Of a stretch of 24,476 nucleotides of DNA, positions 1 through 8,329 are shown one piece after another. Origin of the DNA: a virus. The stretch is from positions 1 through 24,476 of IMG/VR virus record IMGVR_UViG_3300015245_000075. One strand, given 5' to 3'. The notes under the pieces were generated by a model that did no database searches, was not told the DNA's origin, and saw only the letters and a list, made by a program, of their open reading frames with translations. Numbering within the stretch: position 1 is the stretch's first letter; every line of letters begins with the position of its first letter. Both the position numbers and the translations under genes were made by a program.

Positions 1-278
1 GGAAAAACGGTATTCGTCGTCAAGGTCAGCGCCGAGGTTGTGCCGGCCGATATAATCTGGCCGTTGGTATCCTTGATATTGATGGCGATTGCGGCCATTA
101 ATGCTCTGGCCGAATCGTTCAGGGATGACGGAGCTTGACCTTCGGCAAAATTGATCGTCGGGTCGGAACCACCGTTATTGCCAGCTGTAGTAGACCACTG
201 CCAGAGTGCGGCACCCGCAGGCCCACCTCCCAATGCTACCATCAAGAGAATGAGAAACTTAAAGATTTCCTTTTTCAT
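1..278 (-). CDS. Tail fibre/spike N-terminus with signal peptide, cut by window edge
   Basis: A minus-strand frame starts at the ATG at 278, with GGGG 5 bases upstream, and runs off the left edge after 92 codons. The first 23 residues look like a signal peptide (MKKEIFKFLILLMVALGGGP, then AGAA). From residue 25 it reads LWQWSTTAGNNGGSDPTINF, then AEGQAPSSLNDSARALMAAI. W..T...N...DPTI.(W/F).EG..PS..NDSARA.MA is the standard opening of many phage tail fibre proteins that attach to the tail. The fibre motif normally sits almost at the N-terminus, so the hydrophobic prefix is unusual. The receptor-binding part is outside the window. Confidence 0.8.
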   Translation of the reverse strand, partial: MKKEIFKFLILLMVALGGGPAGAALWQWSTTAGNNGGSDPTINFAEGQAPSSLNDSARALMAAIAINIKDTNGQIISAGTTSALTLTTNTVF

Positions 279-287
279 ATCGTCCCC

Positions 288-791
288 TTATTCGAACCGA
301 GCAAATTCACCATGCGTTTCTGCGGCGGCCTTCCGATAGGCGCTATGAGCCTCTTCTTTCGTGGCATATCTACCGAGCCTTACATGCTTTCCATGAAAGC
401 AAATGCGCGCTTCCCATAAATTGCGACTTTTTGAAACACCCTTGGCGCCAGATTGGTTATGTCGCCGGATGCCGGAATTGGCTTGATTTTCTGAAAGAGA
501 GGCCTCCCTCAGGTTATCCCAACGGTTGTCGTTTTTGACCCCATTTTTATGATCTATCAACTCTGACGGGTCCTCCCCCGTGACCATTTTCCAAATTATG
601 GAGTGGGCTGTGTATATTTGGCGATCAATCCTAATCTGAACGTACCACGTATCGGTGTTCCACCCAGCCGCATCGCCTATGCGCCTTTGTGCACAGCGCG
701 ATACTTTCCAGCGCAGAAGACCGGTCTCTGGCTCATATAAAAAGAGACTATGGAGATATTCCAGAGTTGGTAATGGCTTGCGATTTATCAT
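288..791 (-). CDS. HNH homing endonuclease with AP2 domain (copy 2)
   Basis: The 167-residue product starts at the ATG at 791, overlapping the lysozyme stop as TGATG; a TTG one codon upstream is also possible. It opens KPLPTLEYLHSLFLYEPETG with LLRW. The HNH region has AHSIIWKMVTGEDP, then LIDHKNGVKNDNRWDNLREA. The AP2-like domain is SGIRRHNQSGAKGVSKSRN, then WEARICFHGKHVRLGRYATK, ending THGEFARFE. It shares the same order of motifs as the copy at 1507-2007. The stop lies 9 bases before the tail-fibre start. It has the AT-rich composition of the other inserted endonuclease genes. Confidence 0.9.
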   Translation of the reverse strand: MINRKPLPTLEYLHSLFLYEPETGLLRWKVSRCAQRRIGDAAGWNTDTWYVQIRIDRQIYTAHSIIWKMVTGEDPSELIDHKNGVKNDNRWDNLREASLSENQANSGIRRHNQSGAKGVSKSRNLWEARICFHGKHVRLGRYATKEEAHSAYRKAAAETHGEFARFE

Positions 792-1510
792 CAAATAAAT
801 CCATATGAGCGCGCTATAGCGTTGGCTATTTGAGCCGATTGGCCAGTCCTCGCCTGCGGCATAGCGATCTGTTGAGGCGCGAGGAAGTCGGGACCGGACT
901 GGGCCGCAGCCTGTTGCTGTTGCCCGCCGCCGAGGCTTTTGCCCAAATCCCCGAGCGATGACGCCAGCGAACCCACGGGAGCCGCAGCGCTGGCCGCAAG
1001 GGATAGCGGGGCACTGGGCGCCGCCACAGATTGCGTCGGGTCGGCGGGATTGGTCGGATCAACTGGCGCGGGCGCGGCCCCCGTGGCCAAAGCGCCAACC
1101 GGCGCGCCGCCAATTTGACTGTATAGATTGGTCGCGTTGTTGAGCCGAGTGCCGGCAGAATTATCGCCGAACCGGATATAGGGACGCAATGCAGCACTAG
1201 CGCTCGCAACATCGGGGGCCGCGAGGAATCCAGCGCCGGCCTTGGCTTCCGATCCGTTCGTCATTTCATGACGGATGAAGTCCATTTGCGCTTCCGGATC
1301 AGTCGGGGACCGACCGCTATCCTTAGCGAATTTCTGTAGATTGTCCCATCGGTCTAGCCGAAATTGCAAAAGGCCGTGGGCATCCTCTTTTGGATTAACC
1401 GATGCCGCATTGCCGCCAGATTCCTGCAAGGCATGGCCGGCCAACGCAGCGGCCTGCGCAGGGGTATATCCCCTCGCAATAAAACCCTGCACCATCTCCA
1501 AACCGTTCAT
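791..1510 (-). CDS. Phage tail lysozyme / peptidoglycan hydrolase
   Basis: The 239-residue product has its catalytic-type domain at the N-terminus: LEMVQGFIARGYTPAQAAAL, AGHALQESGGNAASVNPKED, AHGLLQFRLDRWDNLQKFA. The GYTPAQAA.L.G....ESG followed by (G)LLQ(F/W)...R phrase is that of phage tail lysozymes; E30 in LQESGG is the likely catalytic glutamate. The C-terminal 130 residues are Ala/Pro/Gln low complexity, with no signal peptide. A virion-associated enzyme that opens the cell wall during DNA entry fits better than an endolysin, because it lies among ejection and tail genes. The start overlaps the HNH stop as ATGA, and the stop overlaps the next HNH start as TGATG. Confidence 0.82.
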   Translation of the reverse strand: MNGLEMVQGFIARGYTPAQAAALAGHALQESGGNAASVNPKEDAHGLLQFRLDRWDNLQKFAKDSGRSPTDPEAQMDFIRHEMTNGSEAKAGAGFLAAPDVASASAALRPYIRFGDNSAGTRLNNATNLYSQIGGAPVGALATGAAPAPVDPTNPADPTQSVAAPSAPLSLAASAAAPVGSLASSLGDLGKSLGGGQQQQAAAQSGPDFLAPQQIAMPQARTGQSAQIANAIARSYGFI

Positions 1511-2007
1511 GAAAATCTCGCATATTTGCCATACATTTCGAGTGTCTTAAGTCGATGGAACGCTATGGCCCCAGCGAGTGTTTTTGTCCTTTTCATTATG
1601 AAAACATCGCCCTTCCGAACTTGAACTTTCCACCGCTGACGGTCATCATCCCATCCTATTCCTTTATAGCCGCTACTGTTGTCGGATCGGATGCCGGTAT
1701 TAGCCGCGTTCAAACTTTTATTTGATGGCCGCAGGTTGACCCACTTGAGATTTGATTTATCTAAATCTTCATGGTCAATCATCGGCTGCCATAACCCAGT
1801 CATCCAAAGCCAGACGATTTGGTGACCATAATAGACAAATCCATCAACCCAAACTTTGATATAGCCCCGACCTTCGTTCCACCCAGCCTTCTCCTTCTCT
1901 CGGGGCCGATCGGGACGCGGATTGCACCACGAAAGAACGCCAGTCTCAGGGGCGTAATTGAATAACTCGCGAACGCGGTCAAATGTCGGGAGAGGTTTTT
2001 TGCTCAT
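1507..2007 (-). CDS. HNH homing endonuclease with AP2 domain (copy 1)
   Basis: The 166-residue product opens KKPLPTFDRVRELFNYAPET with GVLSW, a standard N-terminus for phage HNH-AP2 proteins. The HNH core is GHQIVWLWMTG, then MIDHEDLDKSNLKWVNLRP. The C-terminal AP2-like DNA-binding domain has NTGIRSDNSSGYKGIGWDDD then RQRWKVQVRK and ends MYGKYARFS. AAGG stands 3 bases before the ATG. The stop overlaps the lysozyme start (ATGA), so lysozyme translation is coupled to this mobile gene. It is clearly paralogous to the HNH-AP2 gene on the other side of the lysozyme. The DNA is AT-richer than its neighbours. Confidence 0.87.
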   Translation of the reverse strand: MSKKPLPTFDRVRELFNYAPETGVLSWCNPRPDRPREKEKAGWNEGRGYIKVWVDGFVYYGHQIVWLWMTGLWQPMIDHEDLDKSNLKWVNLRPSNKSLNAANTGIRSDNSSGYKGIGWDDDRQRWKVQVRKGDVFIMKRTKTLAGAIAFHRLKTLEMYGKYARFS

Positions 2008-2191
2008 CGTCCTTTTCGCCCTTATCCTGATCGCCTTGAAGTTATTGGCCGTCCAACTGGTATACTACGGCGGCCCGATGGCCGGTCTTATCATGGTTGC
2101 CTTGTTTTACACCATTGCCTGCTACATCGAACCTACCGCCGCGCCCCCGCGACCGCAGCCGGCGCGATCAAAGCCGGAATTCGGCTCGTAA
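2000..2191 (+). CDS. Possible small membrane protein, opposite strand (doubtful)
   Basis: The 125-base gap between the 906-residue protein stop and the HNH-AP2 start is not open on the minus strand. On the plus strand it is read by a frame with two hydrophobic segments (LLIVLFALILIALKLLAVQL and MAGLIMVALFYTIACYI) and a Pro/Arg tail. A TTG at 2000 has GGGAGAGG 4 bases upstream; the frame stays open back to a TTG at 1958. It overlaps the 3' end of the large internal gene for 59 bases and the first bases of the HNH gene. Third codon positions look GC-rich as in real genes. It could be a small membrane or lysis protein, or an accident. Confidence 0.25.
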   Translation: MLIVLFALILIALKLLAVQLVYYGGPMAGLIMVALFYTIACYIEPTAAPPRPQPARSKPEFGS

Positions 2192-4853
2192 TAGCCGCGC
2201 GCTTGGTCTGGGGACCGAAAAATAGTTGCGTTGCCTCCTTTGCCGCCCGCGCATCCTTGAGCGCACCAGCGGCCTTCTGTACTCCGTGGCCGACGATCGC
2301 CCCCGTGACGCCGTGAGCTCCAAACCCGAGCATGGCCCCGAGATTGTTCATCGCCTTATGCGCGATCTTGGCGCCGATGGTTGCGCTCCCCGATGGATTG
2401 GTGGTTCCCTTGAGTGGCGTCATGCGCCGATAGACCGCAGCCAGCTTGGCCATTTCATCCCGCTCCGCCTTGGTGAATAGGATCGAGGACAGCCCCTTGC
2501 CGCTTTCGTTCAGGAATTCATGCAGCCGCTGTGACAGCGCCTGCGCCTCGAACGGGATTTTGCCCTCGCCGGCATTGGTCAGCTTCTCCCACATGCCCTG
2601 CCGAACCGCCGTCCAGCTTTCCGGCGTCAGGTTCTGCTTGAGATGGGCCGCCAGCCGCTGCGAAATGCCCTTGTCGCCCTTGCCCGTGCGGGAATAAAGC
2701 ATGTCTGTCACTTCGATGGGCGACGCTGGCAGATGGCCGTCCGTACCAGCAATGCGCGCGATGGCTTTCTCAAGATCATTCGCAGGACGCCCAGCCGGTT
2801 CGGTCGCGCGCAGGTTCCGCGCATAGACCGCCATGGCCGAACGATCATCGGCGGTCAAAGCGCCCTTCGCCAAACTCGTTTGCAGGAAATTGTCGATCCG
2901 AGCCGCACGCTTGGCCGGCGAAAGTTCTGCATCGTCAACGTATTTGAACAGCCCGGACTTCCACTGCCCATATTCCTCAGGGCTCAATATCTTCTTGAGC
3001 CGACCGGCCACCTTGACCGAATCGCCAGTGCCGGGATTGGTCTTTGGCCCATATGAAAGCGCTTGGATTTGCTCCGGCGTCGCCTTGGTGTCGGAATATC
3101 GGCCTAGGATTTTCTCGATCGCCCGGCCAATCTCATCCCCCGGCTTGGCCGAATACATGTTCTTATATTCAGCGTGCGAGGCGCGCGCGGCGTCCTGCAA
3201 TTCTTTCGCCAATTTGGCGTCGCCGGAGAAATGGCCATTCGCAAGCCCGTCTGAAATCGCATTGTCGAATTCATGCAGGATGCGGCCCATTGCGCGCCAA
3301 TCGGACTTATCGCCAGACGCTATCCCTTTTTCCTTTGCGTCACGGTACATTGTTCCGAGTTGCTTACGGGCATCGTCTATCGCCCGCAGATCAATCGCGG
3401 GAGGCTTTTCAGCCGCCCCGACCATTTCCATCGGAATGCCGTGGGCCTCCGCAGCGGCCTTTAGAGCCTTCTCAGGGTTGATGCCCTGCGCAATCATCGT
3501 GTCGGAGAGTTCCTTGGCCGCCGCCGACTTCGCCAATTCCTCGGCACTCGCGCGCGGGGCGGCATCGTTCCGGAATAGGCCGCCGTTCCCAACGGTATTG
3601 TCGATAGTTTTGAGCGCCTTGGATGCAATTGATTCGTTGACTGGATCAACATGGATGCGCTCACTGGCGTCACCAGACGCAATGCGCTTGCGAACATCCG
3701 CCGCCAGCCCGCCCGCGAATTCGGGGTTCCAAACGCCCTCAACGGCATCCCGCGCCTTGTAAGCCTCTTTCGTTGCCGCCTTGGCCTCTGCCGCCCTTGC
3801 GGCGATTGCGGCCCCAGTCTGTTCCGCAGCATCAAACGGAGAGACCGGAGCCGCACCACCCCCAAGCCCACGCGCCAAGCTTTCGCCCTCAGCGCCGACC
3901 TGTGAGACCTGCGCAGCAGCGGCAGCCGCTCGCGCCGCCTCTTGCTGCGCCAATTCGGATTGAACCACCTGCCCGGCCGCCTGCGGGGCAGTGCGAGCGG
4001 ACGCGCCAGTCGGGTCAAGGGATTTGATGATATTGCCAGAAGCCTCGGCAACGGCCGCCTGCGCTTGCTGGTCTGCCTGCCTAGCAGTATCCTCAGCCGC
4101 CGTACCGCGCGCGCCGCGACGCATAATCTCCTTTTCTGCCTCAATGGCCGGATCATCCGTCTGATGTACCGGGATTTTTACGCCAGCGACTTCCTCGGTG
4201 ACGGAGGGAATGATTGGGGGCGGACTACGGAAATCCCGATATGCCTGCGCCAGTTTGCCGACCGCGCGGCCCGCCAGCGGCGCCGCAGCACCCACCACCC
4301 CGCCGACCGTGGCCGCCGTCGTCGGGTCCTCCCCGCGCACCAGCGCATCAGCGCCGCCCAGAACCGCGTTCGACGCCGCCCCACGGGCAACCATCTGCGG
4401 CAAGGTTCCGGTAAGACCGAACGCAGCCGGCGCCGCCATCATGGCCGGAATGGTCCCGGCGACGCCGCCCGTGATCTTGGCGGCCGTATCCACCACCGGA
4501 TGCGCCGCAGCGAACTTCTCATCCATCGCGTTCTGCTGGCGCAGCGACTCGGCCCGCCGTTCGGCGAATGTCGCGCCCTTCAATTGGTCCTTTTCGGCAA
4601 ATAGCGGATTGAGAACCGGCGCCAGCGCCGCGTTGGTCGCGGCATCGAGTTGGTTCAGCACCGCGCCGACAATCGGGACACCCGTCGCCGCCGAACGCGC
4701 AACTTTATTAGCCGTCACGGGCTCATCGGCCTTCGCGCCAGCGCCAATCGATGTCGCAATCTGCGCAACCGTCGCGTTCTGGTCCTCCGGCGAGAGTTTC
4801 AGGAACTCATCGCCGACCGTGACCGATTTATCGCCGATGGTAAGCGTCGGCAT
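2133..4853 (-). CDS. Large internal virion (ejection-type) protein, 906 aa
   Basis: The start is the ATG at 4853 (MPTLTIGDKSVTVGDEFLKL), with GGAG 9 bases upstream and a one-base overlap with the previous stop. The opening TIG.K.VTVGD.FL.LSPE.Q is a short N-terminal module seen on many phage internal proteins. A Gly/Ala hydrophobic stretch follows (GGVAGTIPAMMAAPAAFG; VGGVVGAAAPLAGRAVG), then long alanine-rich helices and another such stretch near the C-terminus (AMLGFGAHGVTGAIVG). These could insert in the host membrane during DNA ejection, as proposed for P22 gp16/gp20-type proteins; this is inference. No lytic domain is visible, as the lysozyme is a separate gene downstream. The opposite strand carries many long mirror ORFs. 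Confidence 0.72.
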   Translation of the reverse strand: MPTLTIGDKSVTVGDEFLKLSPEDQNATVAQIATSIGAGAKADEPVTANKVARSAATGVPIVGAVLNQLDAATNAALAPVLNPLFAEKDQLKGATFAERRAESLRQQNAMDEKFAAAHPVVDTAAKITGGVAGTIPAMMAAPAAFGLTGTLPQMVARGAASNAVLGGADALVRGEDPTTAATVGGVVGAAAPLAGRAVGKLAQAYRDFRSPPPIIPSVTEEVAGVKIPVHQTDDPAIEAEKEIMRRGARGTAAEDTARQADQQAQAAVAEASGNIIKSLDPTGASARTAPQAAGQVVQSELAQQEAARAAAAAAQVSQVGAEGESLARGLGGGAAPVSPFDAAEQTGAAIAARAAEAKAATKEAYKARDAVEGVWNPEFAGGLAADVRKRIASGDASERIHVDPVNESIASKALKTIDNTVGNGGLFRNDAAPRASAEELAKSAAAKELSDTMIAQGINPEKALKAAAEAHGIPMEMVGAAEKPPAIDLRAIDDARKQLGTMYRDAKEKGIASGDKSDWRAMGRILHEFDNAISDGLANGHFSGDAKLAKELQDAARASHAEYKNMYSAKPGDEIGRAIEKILGRYSDTKATPEQIQALSYGPKTNPGTGDSVKVAGRLKKILSPEEYGQWKSGLFKYVDDAELSPAKRAARIDNFLQTSLAKGALTADDRSAMAVYARNLRATEPAGRPANDLEKAIARIAGTDGHLPASPIEVTDMLYSRTGKGDKGISQRLAAHLKQNLTPESWTAVRQGMWEKLTNAGEGKIPFEAQALSQRLHEFLNESGKGLSSILFTKAERDEMAKLAAVYRRMTPLKGTTNPSGSATIGAKIAHKAMNNLGAMLGFGAHGVTGAIVGHGVQKAAGALKDARAAKEATQLFFGPQTKRAAITSRIPALIAPAAVAGARR

Positions 4854-6484
4854 CAGTTGATGCTCCACGGAATGGCCGCGCCGCCGATATTGACCGACCC
4901 TTTGGTGACGGGAGCCGCAGGTCCGGACCGCGAGCCCTCAAGGATGCGCTTGAATGCCGATGCCGCCTTCGGATTGAGCAATTCGAGAGGGTCCTTCGTC
5001 GTGCCCATGCCGCGATTATACTCGTCTCCCACCGCTGAAATACGGCTATTGAGCAGTTCTGCCGCCGACCGGATGGCCGATTTTAGCGCGGCCGGCGAAT
5101 CCGCCGCGTTGATCGCGTTCTCCCACTGGATGATATCGTGGACGTTGCCGCCCGACCCTCGAAACGCCCGCGTGAGTTCGTCCGCAACCGCCGTCCGCGC
5201 CGTCTGGAATTCCTTGAGGCCAGATTGATATTTCGGGTCAAATTGTTCCGCAATCGGATTGGCGACGTATTTGTTCCACGCCGGGAAACCGCTGTTGTTC
5301 AGCTTATCGACGGCGCCCTCAAGCGACCCCAGATGGCCGATCGCTGTATTGAACGCCGTCAGATTGTCCGCGCCCTTGCCCTTGGTGAACTTGGTGCGGG
5401 TCTCCTGCCTAGCCTTGAAATTCACCGCGTCGAACGTCGGGTCCTGCGTATGCACGGCCTCGCGGATCATCGCCGCATCCGGCGCGCGCGACGACGCCGA
5501 CGGATACTGCTCCCGGCCCTCAATGATGGCTTGGACTCGACTCTTTTGCGCATCGGTCAATTCGGGAGGTCCAGCGGGCGCGTTTACGCCGGCCGGCGGG
5601 TCCTTAAAGGTCCCGTCCTGCTCGTTATAGAGTTGGATGCGCTCCGCGCCGCTCAGGTCCTTGACCTTCACGACCTTGAATTTGTCCTTGCCGAGGTACT
5701 GCCCAATCGTCGCCTTGAGTAGCTCCGGGTTTTTGACAGACGCCGCCACAAGTTCGGCTGGCGCGCCAGCTTTCAAAAGCGCATTGGCCGTCAAATTTTG
5801 GCTTTGTGTCTGCAATGCCAAGTCATCCCGTTGTTTTAGGATACCGCGCGTCGCGGCACCCCCATCCCCACTCAATGCGCCGCCAACCCCCATTAAGAGG
5901 TCGGATATTTTTCGCATCGGGCCGATTGTGCCGGCAGAGGCGGGAGTCTGGGCAACGACGGGCGGCGCGGCCGGAACTCCCATCGGAGCCGCGCTGGGTC
6001 GGGATTGGGCGCTCAGGTCCGTAGGGCCGATCTCTGGTGCGTCGGCGGGACGCGGGCGGGGCAATGGCACCGCGCCGGGAGGCAACGGCCCACCGGGCGG
6101 TTCTGGCGGCGTCTGGGGCGGTGCCGCAAGCTGCGCAGCCAACTGCACGGACGGCGGAATACCGAACGGAGCGCTCGCGCCTTGGGCTGGCGGGGCCATG
6201 CCGGCGGGGCCGGGAACGCCGGTTCCCGCCGGGGCCTGATCCATCGCCAATTGAATGCCGGCGCTGTTCATGTCCGGCACACCGAACGGATTGATGCGCC
6301 GCTGATTCGCCCGCATCATCGTCTGGCCAGCGGCCTCACGTGCCGCTGCGGCCGCAGCCGCTTCCTGCTCAGGCGTCGGAGTTTGCGGCACATCTGGAAA
6401 GGGCGACGCGGCAGGACCGAACGCCGCTGGCGCGCCGCCGCCTTGCAGATTGGCCAACAAGTCTGTCATCCAGTTTTCGGCCAT
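4853..6484 (-). CDS. Internal virion (ejection-type) protein, 543 aa
   Basis: The ATG at 6484 directly follows the previous TAA, with GAGGG 8 bases upstream. Residues 1-200 are Pro/Ala/Gly-rich and disordered (PPEPPGGPLPPGAVPLPRPR). The rest is helical, with a compact C-terminal domain: LTAFNTAIGHLGSLEGAVDK, ELTRAFRGSGGNVHDIIQWE, SAIRSAAELLNSRISAVGDE. Domains of this type appear in large internal or injected proteins of podoviruses. The role as an ejection protein is inferred from composition, size and place between the S74 protein and a second large internal protein. No enzymatic motif is seen. It overlaps the next gene by one base (TGATG). Confidence 0.65.
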   Translation of the reverse strand: MAENWMTDLLANLQGGGAPAAFGPAASPFPDVPQTPTPEQEAAAAAAAREAAGQTMMRANQRRINPFGVPDMNSAGIQLAMDQAPAGTGVPGPAGMAPPAQGASAPFGIPPSVQLAAQLAAPPQTPPEPPGGPLPPGAVPLPRPRPADAPEIGPTDLSAQSRPSAAPMGVPAAPPVVAQTPASAGTIGPMRKISDLLMGVGGALSGDGGAATRGILKQRDDLALQTQSQNLTANALLKAGAPAELVAASVKNPELLKATIGQYLGKDKFKVVKVKDLSGAERIQLYNEQDGTFKDPPAGVNAPAGPPELTDAQKSRVQAIIEGREQYPSASSRAPDAAMIREAVHTQDPTFDAVNFKARQETRTKFTKGKGADNLTAFNTAIGHLGSLEGAVDKLNNSGFPAWNKYVANPIAEQFDPKYQSGLKEFQTARTAVADELTRAFRGSGGNVHDIIQWENAINAADSPAALKSAIRSAAELLNSRISAVGDEYNRGMGTTKDPLELLNPKAASAFKRILEGSRSGPAAPVTKGSVNIGGAAIPWSIN

Positions 6485-7609
6485 TTATGCGACCCTCAAT
6501 GCGCCGACGCCGCCGCCCATGGCCATCGCGCGGGCCTTATGGGTTGCGCGCCCGTAATCGACAAGCTTCAAGCCGGAGGGATGGGTATGTACGGCGTCCG
6601 GGACGTGTTGCTGGACCTCCTGTGCGAGCAAGCCAATCTGCGGGGTTTTCGATCCCTTCATATTGAACATATGAACGGTCTGCCCATCATGCAGTTTGCC
6701 GACGGGAACGATGTTCTCTTTCGCGCGAACGTCCGATAAGGCAAATATCGACGCAAGAGAATTTGCGCCTGTCCCCGCTGCGCCAAACCCGGACTTGATC
6801 GAATCCAGCCACGATGGCGTGGATGTCGTGGTGCCAGTCCCCTGACCACTCGTTTGCCCACCAAGGCCAGCGAGGCTGGTAGACGGAGCCAAAAGCGCCG
6901 ACAGATTGGCGTAGGGCTGCGAATACTGCGCATTGGCCGCGCCAAGTTGCGCCATCGCAGGCGATGTATAGAGCCCCGGGATTGCGCTCGCCGCCCCGAT
7001 GCCAGTCAGCCCGTTCGTCAACTGCTGCTGGTTCAGATTGTTGATGCCGGATGCCGTTGAGCCAGCACCCGAAAACAGAGCGTTGTTCGCGTTCGACATA
7101 TTCGCATAGTTTTGATTGTACTGGCTCTGGATCAGCGGCGAGATACCCTGCGTCAGGCCACGGCCGAGCGACTGCGCAAACGACCCCGCGCCGGACGGGT
7201 CACGGCCGGATGCCGCGTAAACGCCCTTCGTCCGATTGGTGATGTCGTCCATCGTTGTGTTGAGAGCATCGCCGAATCCCGGCGTCGTATACGGGTTGAG
7301 ATTTGCGCCGCTCGCCGTCGCACCCAGATTGCCCTTGAGGCTATCATATGCCGTATTGAGCATTCCGACTTGGCCGGAATTGTTCGTGTTGAACAGGTTC
7401 GAAATCGCGCCCGTACCAGCGGCACCGAAATTCGGCAGGTCGGACGTCGCCCCCGACAGATTGGTAAGCGCCGCCGACTGACCGCCAGTAACCGCAGTAT
7501 TCTGGTCGCCGTATGAATTGATGAGATTGCCGAGCAGTCCCTGTGCCGGCGCCCACGGCGCGGTCTGGCTCGTCTGTGATTGATTGGTGGTTTTGGTGCT
7601 ATCGGTCAT
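6485..7609 (-). CDS. Virion protein with C-terminal S74 chaperone-type domain
   Basis: The 374-residue product starts at the ATG at 7609, with GGAG 8 bases upstream, overlapping the previous stop as ATGA. Residues 1-285 are Asn/Gly/Ala/Gln-rich low-complexity sequence (NNLNQQQLTNGLTGIGAASA) with MTDSTKTTNQSQTSQTAPW at the front. From S292 the sequence reads SDVRAKENIVPVGKLHDG, then IGLLAQEVQQHVPDAV and GLKLVDYGRA. This is a minimal peptidase S74 / intramolecular chaperone domain, keeping the Ser and Lys (S292, K297) that form the self-cleavage dyad in endosialidase tailspikes. Here the domain is attached to an internal-type protein rather than a fibre. Such proteins occur near ejection proteins in P22-like phages. 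Confidence 0.8.
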   Translation of the reverse strand: MTDSTKTTNQSQTSQTAPWAPAQGLLGNLINSYGDQNTAVTGGQSAALTNLSGATSDLPNFGAAGTGAISNLFNTNNSGQVGMLNTAYDSLKGNLGATASGANLNPYTTPGFGDALNTTMDDITNRTKGVYAASGRDPSGAGSFAQSLGRGLTQGISPLIQSQYNQNYANMSNANNALFSGAGSTASGINNLNQQQLTNGLTGIGAASAIPGLYTSPAMAQLGAANAQYSQPYANLSALLAPSTSLAGLGGQTSGQGTGTTTSTPSWLDSIKSGFGAAGTGANSLASIFALSDVRAKENIVPVGKLHDGQTVHMFNMKGSKTPQIGLLAQEVQQHVPDAVHTHPSGLKLVDYGRATHKARAMAMGGGVGALRVA

Positions 7610-8022
7610 AAAATCTTCTCCAACTGCACCGTGCGGACTCGGTAACCTTCCAAAACACGTTCCCAACCGGCCCTACCGCGCAAAATGATCTTAGCACAGC
7701 CCTCGTCGCGCGCATATTCTTCGATCTTGACGTGGAAGCCCGACCAGTCCTGCATCCGGTCACCACCACATTGCCCCATCCAGCAAACCAACCCGCACCG
7801 CATCGGCACGAGTTCGGTTGTCATCGCCGCGTGAATATGCCCACTGTCCTCATCGACCGCGATCCAGATAAGGATTTTCCCGTACCGGACTTGCTCAAGC
7901 ATATCCTCCGGCATGAAGTCGCCACCGGCCGCATACCCGACGTCGATCAGGTCCCGCACGCGAGGCCATAGCCGACCGGCCATCTGGGGTTCGACGCATG
8001 CGACGGTAATGGCGGCTTCCAT
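7606..8022 (-). CDS. GNAT-like acyltransferase-fold protein
   Basis: The ATG at 8022 has GGAGG 5 bases upstream and follows the previous stop after one base, giving 138 residues. Two segments are typical of a small GNAT-fold family frequent in phage structural regions: LIWIAVDEDSGHIHAAMTTE, and the later IEEYARDEGCAKIILRGRAG then WERVLEGYRV. The GC..I...GR.GW.RVL phrase is the recurring part. The usual acetyl-CoA pyrophosphate loop (Q/RxxGxG/A) is not obvious, so catalytic activity is uncertain and a structural role is possible. The stop overlaps the next ATG (ATGA). Confidence 0.68.
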   Translation of the reverse strand: MEAAITVACVEPQMAGRLWPRVRDLIDVGYAAGGDFMPEDMLEQVRYGKILIWIAVDEDSGHIHAAMTTELVPMRCGLVCWMGQCGGDRMQDWSGFHVKIEEYARDEGCAKIILRGRAGWERVLEGYRVRTVQLEKIL

Positions 8023-8023
8023 A

Positions 8024-8329
8024 TCAGCCTCCGATGCAGAGAAAAGATAGAACAGTCCCGGCCGCGACGACGTTATGGCGGATCGTGAACGACCCTTGGA
8101 GAATATCTGCCGCCGCCACACGCGCCTGCGCCGCGACCGCCGCCGCGTTCTGCGGCTGCAAAAATACCCGGCAATCAATCGAGCAATTCACGAACGAAAC
8201 TACCGTCGAAGTCGGACCAACTGCCAGCGTCACATCCCCGACGCTGTTCTGCCGACCCTGCACAAGCTGGATAATCGCCTGCACGATTCGCCAGATGTTC
8301 GATTCGGCTGGTAACAGTTGTATCGCCAT
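8024..8329 (-). CDS. Small phage beta protein, 101 aa
   Basis: The product begins MAIQLLPAESNIWRIVQAII and has QLVQGRQNSVGDVTLAVGP, VFLQPQNAAAVAAQARV and GSFTIRHNVVAAGTVLSFLC. The pattern L..GR.N..G.VTL..G.T...V, then P.(T/N)A.AAA, then G.FTI.H is common in small proteins encoded near tail genes of podoviruses; their function is not known to me. No clear Shine-Dalgarno precedes the ATG, and the start lies 3 bases after the HNH-like stop. Expression may depend on coupling that once came from the gp10-like gene. Confidence 0.65.
   Translation of the reverse strand: MAIQLLPAESNIWRIVQAIIQLVQGRQNSVGDVTLAVGPTSTVVSFVNCSIDCRVFLQPQNAAAVAAQARVAAADILQGSFTIRHNVVAAGTVLSFLCIGG

Noticed and set aside
2833-3762. 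309-codon open frame on the plus strand
   Set aside because: It is antisense to the large internal protein. High GC content keeps the reverse strand open. It shows no domain, no ribosome site and codon-biased mirror composition.
4855-4868. Upstream start (MEHQL...) for the large internal protein
   Set aside because: The MPTLTIG module begins at the coupled ATG at 4853 with GGAG 9 bases before it; the earlier start adds residues outside the module.
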